Shown here piece by piece: positions 57,354 through 64,000 of a DNA stretch of 64,000 bases; position 1 is the stretch's first letter; every line of letters begins with the position of its first letter. The stretch comes from Hemerocallis citrina (lineage: Eukaryota > Streptophyta > Magnoliopsida > Asparagales > Asphodelaceae): contig CM030361.1 in the NCBI GenBank assembly GCA_017893485.1, positions 137,321,961-137,385,960 on the forward strand, written 5' to 3'. The notes under the pieces were generated by a model, which worked only from the letters and a program-made list of their open reading frames with translations, was not told the DNA's origin and ran no database searches. Both the position numbers and the translations under genes were made by a program.

Positions 57354-59029
57354 TTAATTGATTTTATAGGGCTATTAATTACATATATGGTGTATGTAAT
57401 TAATTTAACTAAACACTACTGATATGTTCCCTTTCCGGCCCCCTTAATTAATTTCACCATGTGTAACTATATTATTATTTCCAACAAAGTTTGTAGTTCA
57501 AAATTCATGCAAATTAATGTTATATATATAGATATTTCCTAAATTACTATTTCTTTCCTATAATATAAGTTTATAACTCAAGAATGATATTGCATAAATT
57601 AACGATTCTTTTTTTCAGATTTATGCCCTATTTTGAAAGTTCTTTGGAGAAATATGCCAGCCTTTTTTTCATGCAACCCTGTGGTTTGCAAAACTGCTAG
57701 TAAAGTATACTGGTTCTTGTGAAATCAAGACTGCTACGTACAATTAATAGCGGTTTCATTTTCACGAAAATTGCTACTTGTAATTGCCGATTCATTTTCA
57801 CAAGAACTGCTACTTGTAATATATAGCTGCAGCTTTAACAATGTGAAAGATGGTAGTAAAAAAGAAGCATATATATTTCTCTACATATTTAAGAAAGGTC
57901 GACATATTTTCTAAACTGTCTCAAAAAGGGGGCATACATCTGTTAAAAATTCTGCGTGTTGAACTATGAAATGAATCAGCAATTGAAATGCAACAAATGA
58001 TCAAATTCCTGTATTTTCTGAAATTGATAAATAGTTACGTACAACACATGGTGAATATAAATCTAGGATTAGATCTGCATAACTTGGATTCTCTGTTAGT
58101 TAGTGTTATGACTTTCTGACATGAAAAAAAGAGTTGGCCCTGATTATTGGAAAGACCGGCAGAGAATACAAGTTATATATATAAAATTGAACATGTGAAC
58201 GTTTTGTCTTCTTGCCTACTCCTCTTATTGCAGGAGTACTTGATCTCATCAATGAACTAAAATTTTCGGTTATGTATGTCATGTAGCCAGCCTGCAAGAA
58301 TTTGTTCTTTCTTGGTTGGCATTTGCTTTAACTAAATTTGGATGTTGGTTATGCTGAGTTTGGAGTGTTCATGACTTTGTCAGTGACTGCACAATATCTG
58401 TGTTTGTATCCATTCACTTGGGAAATTAATTATTTTGAAGATGGATCTCTTCTCTTCTGAACCACATGCAGCATACTGCATGTATTATCCTTTTGTTCTC
58501 GTCGTAGAGCCTGTGTCTTATCTACGGTTTCTTATATACTGTTAAGGTACAGAAAATAATATTCTTGTAGTAAAACACTTGGAAAGTACACTGATTATCG
58601 CAAAAATTTACGCGATAAGATAGTCTTGAAGAAGTATTGGCTAGCGCTGCTTTTAGTTTTAGACAGAGAGTTGATGAAATAAAATGAAACAAATTATTTA
58701 TGTATACAAAAGAAAGCTCCTCCTCTTCTGACAAATACGAGGAGAGGTTCTTGAGATTTTGTTGCCAGTAATGTACTCTTGTCGATGAAGTGTTTGTTAA
58801 GGCAAGTTGCCGAAGCTTGAGGAGGTTTGCACGCAATTACAGATGGATTCATTTCACTGGAAATTTGGAATGTTGTGCATCGACACAGCTTACTGATTTG
58901 TGCCAGACACTTATCATAAGCTTCAAAGTTCTAAACTAGCTATCAATGCCTACTTGTATATAAGTAAGACCTACTAAAAGATAGGAGTATGAGTATGGTT
59001 TATTCAATGAAGACGCAATATTACCTTAA
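57354..59029. other. 3' flank of the NAC gene, intergenic
   Basis: AT-rich; no gene recognised. A small direct repeat (TTCATTTTCACRARAAYTGCTACTTG-like, 57755-57820) is the only structure seen. The short frames on both strands look random. Confidence 0.6.
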
Positions 59030-59395
59030 TGTTGGATCCCTCAAGTCAACAGATTCAGCTGAAACCAAGCTTTTCCTCTTCAATTATTTCCTTGAAAATT
59101 AACTTGGAAGAGCTCTGACGGTCGAACTCTGAGTGATGTTGGTGATAATCTTGTTATTCTGTAAGTTTGTTTAGATTGCTGAGTTGTTTTGTTTGTTAAA
59201 ACAACTTTGATTCTACTCTATCTCTTTAGCTCAGATGTTTTGTTAAAACAACTTTGATTCTACTCTCTCTCTTTAGCTCAGACGTTTAGTTATATATAGC
59301 TATCATTTCACTCAATAAAAATCAATCAAGTCTATTCATTTTACCACAAAATAACTGGTGTTCTGTTCTCTCTTTACTGGGCTCTTTTTACTACA
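59030..59395 (+). repeat. 5' LTR of a Ty1/copia element (366 bp)
   Basis: Starts TGTTGGATCCC and ends TTTTTACTACA directly before the primer site. Contains a tandem duplication of about 46 bp (59191-59236 and 59237-59283) with TTAAAACAACTTTGATTCTA, and AATAAA at 59316. Confidence 0.8.
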
Positions 59396-59397
59396 TT

Positions 59398-59409
59398 TGA
59401 TATCAGAGC
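59398..59409 (+). other. Primer binding site of the copia element
   Basis: TGATATCAGAGC, one base from TGGTATCAGAGC (initiator-methionine tRNA). Confidence 0.8.
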
Positions 59410-59433
59410 TGCAGGTTGAGGAACAGTAAAGCT

Positions 59434-60233
59434 ATGGAGTCGTCGAAGATCACCTTTCAATATCCAATGCTCACGAAGAGCAACTATGGAGCATGGGCGA
59501 TCAAGATGAAGGTGTATATGCAAGCCCAAGGAGTATGGGGCGCCATTGCACCTACTGACCCGAAGGTGACCGTTGAAGAAAAGAAAGATAAGATTGCCCT
59601 TTCTATCATTTATCAAGGGATCCCGGAGGTGACGCTGCTTCTATTGGCCGAAAAGGAGACGGCTAAAGAGCCGTGGGAAATGTTACAAACAATGCACATG
59701 GGCGCCGAGCGTGTCCGGGAGACGAAGGTCCAGACTCTAAAGAATGAGTTTGAAAATCTCCGCAGGAAGGAGGCAGAGACGATTGACAACTTTGCCATGA
59801 AGTTGACAACTGTCGTCAGCAAGATCCGTGCATTGGGCGACAAAGTAGACGAGACCTATGTCATGAAGAAATTTCTCCGGGTAGTGTCATCGAAGTTTCT
59901 ACAGATCGTATCAACGATCGAGCAGTTTTGTGACCTCAAAACAATGACTGTAGAGGAGCTCATCGGCCGTCTAAAGGCACACGAGGAATGGTGAGGAGCA
60001 AGTCCTGCTGTCCAGAGCCGAGTGGAAGGCACGGGATACAAAAGCATCAGGCGAAGGATCTGCTGGTGAATGGCGACATGGTAACGGCACTAGAGGCCGT
60101 GGTCATGGTCGTGGGCGTGGACGAAGTCATGGATGAAGCAATGGCGACCACGAGACCGCTCTCAACCACCGTGGAAGAAGGTTCGACAAGACCAAGGTAC
60201 AGTGCTACAATTGTCAAAGCTATGGGCACTTTA
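59434..60233 (+). pseudogene. Copia Gag, cut inside its zinc knuckle by CACTA2
   Basis: ATG at 59434 begins MESSKITFQYPMLTKSNYGAW, the DUF4219-like start, followed by the UBN2 Gag core (VYMQAQGVWGAI, WEMLQTMHMGAERVRETKVQ, LRRKEAETIDNFAMKL, VEELIGRLKAHE). The frame closes with TGA at 59992-59994 through an apparent indel. The adjoining frame continues EEQVLLSRAEWKARD, a Gly/Arg-rich stretch with one stop, and CYNCQSYGHFT, the first three ligands of a CCHC knuckle. CACTA2 starts before the last Cys. Protease, integrase and reverse transcriptase would lie beyond CACTA2, outside the window. Confidence 0.88.
60231..60233. repeat. CACTA2 probable target-site duplication TTA (one side visible)
   Basis: TTA precedes CACTACAAAAG; the other copy would be outside the window. 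Confidence 0.6.
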
Positions 60234-60249
60234 CACTACAAAAGATACT

Positions 60250-60800
60250 CGATTTCCCGGCGTTTTTTTACGTCTTTACCGGCGTTTTTTTACGCCAGTG
60301 AAACTTTCACCGGCGTTTATAATAGCGTCGGTCCAAATGCCGCCGAAGCGAGCATCACGGAAAGGAAGGGGTATACACCGGCGGTTTTAATGGACGCCGG
60401 TAAATGTCACAACTACACCGGCGGTCATAAAACGCCGGTGTATGTGGGTCTCTGAGTGCCGTTCTTTTACACCCTGTATACATTCACCGGCGGCTGTAAA
60501 CCGCCGGTATTTATACATTCACCGGCGTTTCTATAAACGCCGGTGTAGAACGAAAGTATACCGGCGGTCATAGAGCGCCGGTGTATGTGCGTTTATGAGT
60601 GCCCGGTTTTCTCTAATTATAAGCACCGGCGTGACTAAAAACGCCGGTGTAGTTATATACACCGGCGTTTTATAAAATGCCGGTGTTCGTCCGTGTCGTT
60701 ACAGCGGACGACATTCACCGGCGTGTGTGGGAACGCCGGTATATCGCACACTCCAACAAATTGATTAGATAGACCGACGTTTTTTAAAATGCCGGTCTAG
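60250..60800. repeat. CACTA2 subterminal repeats
   Basis: About twenty CACCGGCG/CGCCGGTG motifs in both orientations, corresponding to the right subterminal region of CACTA1. Confidence 0.85.
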
Positions 60801-61215
60801 CTATTCTCGTTTATTTTCGATACTTCGGTTTTCCGTTCAATTTCAATTCACAGTTTCATTTACAAAACCTGTAAACTAATTCACAACTGATTCAACCAAT
60901 TTCGTTGCATATTACTGCGCAAATCACAACCAAACACAAGAATAATTAAAAATAATCAAGTTTTACACGTGTCATATCAACGTCCAAATTCATTGATTAA
61001 TTAACAGTGTCATAATTAACAAATTAATATAGGGACTAACATCCCAAATATCCAAACAAACCAGTCTGACAAATATCCAAAATATCCCAAATTAAAAGTC
61101 TGATATAACTCTCATAAAAAAAAACCAGTCTGACATAACAACAGCAAGGAGGAGGACATAAGAACAACAACCATACAGCAAGGAGGACATAAAAACAGCA
61201 AGGAGGACCGCAGAT

Positions 61216-61275
61216 TCATACCCCTCGAGTAGCTTCAGCTCTGATCATCAGAATTTCCTCATCTGGGCGACCGCT
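61216..61275 (-). pseudogene. CACTA2 last exon of the Transposase_24-type gene, altered C-terminus
   Basis: Minus strand from the acceptor-side CACAG at about 61276: SGRPDEE as in CACTA1, then a one-base difference (GAGGAAATTCTG here, GAAGAAAATTCTG in CACTA1) changes the frame. Here it reads ILMIRAEATRGV then stop, against NSDDQN then stop in CACTA1. Which form is original cannot be decided. Upstream exons are outside the window, so whether the gene is functional is unknown. Confidence 0.65.
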
Positions 61276-61605
61276 CTGTGAAAAAAAAACAATAGTTTAA
61301 TTCATCAGTAGACCACAATACAGAATATACATATTTTTTGAACTTGCAAAAAGATCTATCTGTATCTTAAATTATAAGATCAAAGTGCCAATTGCAAATG
61401 GAATTGTTAATGATATATACAGAGGTAAAATAATTACATTGCAATGCTAAAAATCTAGTAATTAATTTTGTTTTTAAATATATCTAAAATAACAAAATAA
61501 ATGAAAATTCAGTATCTAACTTGAAACCTTTATATTCTCCTCTGATTGGGAATATCCACTATCTAAAACAGTAAAACAAATGAAAATTCAGTATCTAAGC
61601 ATGTC

Positions 61606-61635
61606 TTTCATGGATTGTTCAGACAATCCATGAAA
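61606..61635. repeat. CACTA2 copy of the 13-bp-stem inverted repeat
   Basis: TTTCATGGATTGT, loop TCAG, then its complement. Conserved with 42387-42416. Confidence 0.85.
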
Positions 61636-62059
61636 CTGTCATCGTGGACGGAAACCAAATATAAGAAAAATAAGAAAAATAAGAAAAATAAGATAGGGCT
61701 CATATCAAGTGTATTTTTAGGGAACTGTCATCGTGAAAGGAAACCAAATATAGAAGCCAGAAATGGAAACAGATAGAAGAATGGTAGAGACTTTACACCA
61801 GGCTAAAATAGCGGCATTTTCCTCATCTCTCTCTCATCCCTTGTTTCCCTTCAGCACACGAACACAAAGAGACATCAGCAACAACAGCAAGAGCGACAAG
61901 AACAACAATAATAATAAATTATCATGAACAAGATGTCTCTATATGGATTTCCAGATCTCCACTCGAGCCCTCTCTTTCTAATCACAGCCCAATTAAGAAC
62001 ATAGACAACAGCCACTAAACAATCCAATCACAGCCCAATCAAAATTTGCCATCCTGGAT

Positions 62060-64000
62060 CTTAATGAAATAAGCTTCATTAACAGTGAAAGAAAATGAGG
62101 ATGCTAGTAGCATACTTAGTTTGGAAATGAACCCATTTTTTGTTAAAAAATCATGCCAAAGATGGCAATCAGCTTCATTAACAGTATCTGAAAATGAAAA
62201 TTTCCATTATCTGAGCTTATATGTTGCTCTACTAATTCACTGTGCCCAACTAAATCTAAAACCCAATTGTTGTGCATATCCGGAGAATTTTGGCATACGT
62301 ACCTATAGCATCCTCAGTTCACAGTGAACCCATTTTGGTCAAAAAAACATGCCAAGATGACAATCAGATGCATGAAATAAGCTTCATTAACAGTGAAAGA
62401 AGATGAGGATGCTGGCAGCATACTTAGTTTGGAAGTGAACCCATTTTTGGTTAAAAAATCATGCCAAAGATGGCAATCAGGTTACTTTAACAGTATCTGA
62501 AAATGAAAATTTCCATTATCTGAGCTTATATGTTGCTCTACTACTTCTTTAGCCCAACTAAATCTAAAACCCAATTGTTGTGCATATCCGGAGGATTTTG
62601 GCATACAGCTATAGCATCCTCAGTTCACAGTGAACCCATTTTGGTCAAAAAAACATGCCAAGAAGACAATCAGATGCATGAAAATAAGCTTCACTAACAG
62701 TGAGAGAAACTGGGGATGCTAGCAGCATACTTAGTTTGGAAGTGAACCCATTTTTGGTTAAAAAATCATGCCAAAGATGGCAATCAGGTTACTTTTACAG
62801 TATCTTAAAATGAAAATTTCCATTATCTGAGCTTATATGTCGCTCTACTACTTCTTTAGCCCAACTAAATCTAAAACCCAATTCTTGTGCATATCCGGAG
62901 GATTTTGTCATACAGCTATAGCATCCTCAGTTCACAGTGAACCCATTTTGGTCAAAAAAACATGCCAAGAAGACAATCAGATGCATGAAATCAGCTTCAT
63001 TAACAGTGAAAGAAAATGGGTATGCAGCAGCATACTTAGTTTGGAAGTGAACCCATTTTTTGTTAAAAAATCATGCCAACGAGGGCAAACAGGTTACTTT
63101 AACAGTATCTTAAAATGAAAATTTCCATTATCTGAGCTTATATGTTGCTCTACTAATTCACTATGCCCAACTAAATCTAAAATCCAATTGTCGTGCATAT
63201 CCGGCCGGAGGATTTTGGCATACGTACCTATAGCATCCTCAGTTCACAGTGAACCCATTTTGGTCAAAAAAACATGCCAAGAAGACAATCAGATGCATGA
63301 AATCAGCTTCATTAACAGTGAAAGAAAATGGACATGCTAGCAGCATACTTAGTTTGGAAGTGAACCCATTTTTTGTTAAAAAATCATGCCAAAGATGGCA
63401 ATCAGGTTACTTTAACAGTATCTTAAAATGAAAACTTCCATTATCTGAGCTTAAATGTTGCTCTACTACTTCTTTAGCCCAACTAAATCTAAAACCCAAT
63501 TGTTGTGCATATCCGAGGATTTTGGCATACGTACCTATAGCATCCTCAGTTCACAGTGAACCCATTTTGGTCAAAAAAACATGCCAAGATGACAATCAGA
63601 TGCATGAAAATAAGCTTCACTAACAGTAAAGGAAGATGAGGATGCTAGCAGCATACTTAGTTTGGAAGTGTACCCATTTTTTGGTTAAAAAATCATGCCT
63701 AAGATGGCAATCAGGTTACTTTAATAGTATCTAAAAATGAAAATTTCCATTATCTGAGCTTATATGTTGCTCTACTAATTCACTGTGCCCAACTAAATCT
63801 AAAACCCAATTGTTGTGCATATCCGGAGGATTTTGGCATAATCTAAAGCTTATTTCACAGTGAACCCATTTTGGTCAAAAAAACATGCCAAGATGACAAT
63901 CAGATGCATGAAATAAGCTTCATTAACAGTTTAAGAAGATGGGGATGCTAGCAGCATACTCAGTTTTTAACTCAGTTTGGAACTCATGTTTTGGTTAAAA
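62060..64000. repeat. About 305-bp tandem array in CACTA2
   Basis: At least six units, marked by GTCAAAAAAACATGCCAAGA near 62340, 62645, 62951, 63264, 63571 and 63877. Each has CAGTTCACAGTGAACCCATT and GTGCATATCCGGAGGA. It continues past the window. The unit is the reverse complement of the repeat at 34440-35425 in CACTA1. Short frames inside are repeat by-products. Confidence 0.9.

Larger units (their letters stand above)
60234..64000 (-). mobile_element. CACTA2: second CACTA transposon of the same family, inverted, running off the window
   Basis: Begins CACTACAAAAGATACTCG, then the same subterminal CACCGGCG region and the last exon, hairpin and intron of CACTA1 in reverse order: 60234-61280 mirrors the CACTA1 right end. 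Its gene is therefore on the minus strand and the first five exons lie outside the window. Confidence 0.93.

Noticed and set aside
56887..57357. 156-codon frame overlapping NAC exon 3
   Set aside because: Out of frame with the spliced NAC protein; the other frame continues the conserved CRVYKRPGV and ends like LOV1.

Overview
This is nuclear DNA of a flowering plant. It holds one intact host gene, a three-exon NAC transcription factor closest to the LOV1/NAC035 type (55142-57353), with GT-AG introns. Almost everything else is a deep nest of transposable elements. The species cannot be named from this window.

Layout: 1-1091 is the end of a Tekay/Del-like LTR that cuts a Tat-lineage Ty3/gypsy element (Tat1, minus strand, 1092-4399). 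At 4429-25478 lies a second Tat/Retand-like element (Tat2, minus strand) with both LTRs, a polypurine tract, a primer binding site and 5-bp target duplications GTAAT. Tat2 carries broken gag and pol genes, two dimeric tandem arrays (about 115 and 113 bp), and between them a broken spliced gene on the opposite strand with its own TATA box. One array is split by a solo Tekay-like LTR (6026-13854, duplication GAAAA), which is itself split by a 5'-truncated LINE (9301-13306, 14-bp duplication). A third, shorter Tat element (Tat3, plus strand, about 25962-31431) keeps LTRs, gag and protease remnants and two further tandem arrays.

A Tekay/Del-like element follows at 31516-50083 (duplication TAAGG). 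Its 5' LTR is split by a CACTA (En/Spm) transposon, CACTA1, at 33830-43835 (duplication GGA); the 3' LTR preserves the empty site. CACTA1 holds an apparently intact six-exon Transposase_24-type gene whose last intron is about 5.9 kb and contains exact 620-bp and 384-bp tandem repeats. No TnpD-type transposase is seen. From 50089 to 55141 is gene-flanking DNA with a mini-Helitron, a LINE fragment and microsatellites. After the NAC gene comes a copia element (59030 onward) whose Gag zinc knuckle is interrupted at 60233 by a second CACTA of the same family (CACTA2), in inverted orientation and running off the window.

Order of events from nesting: Tat2 is older than the solo LTR, which is older than the LINE; the Tekay element is older than CACTA1; the copia element is older than CACTA2. 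All retroelement reading frames seen here are broken. The NAC gene and the CACTA1 gene are the only long spliced frames that appear intact.
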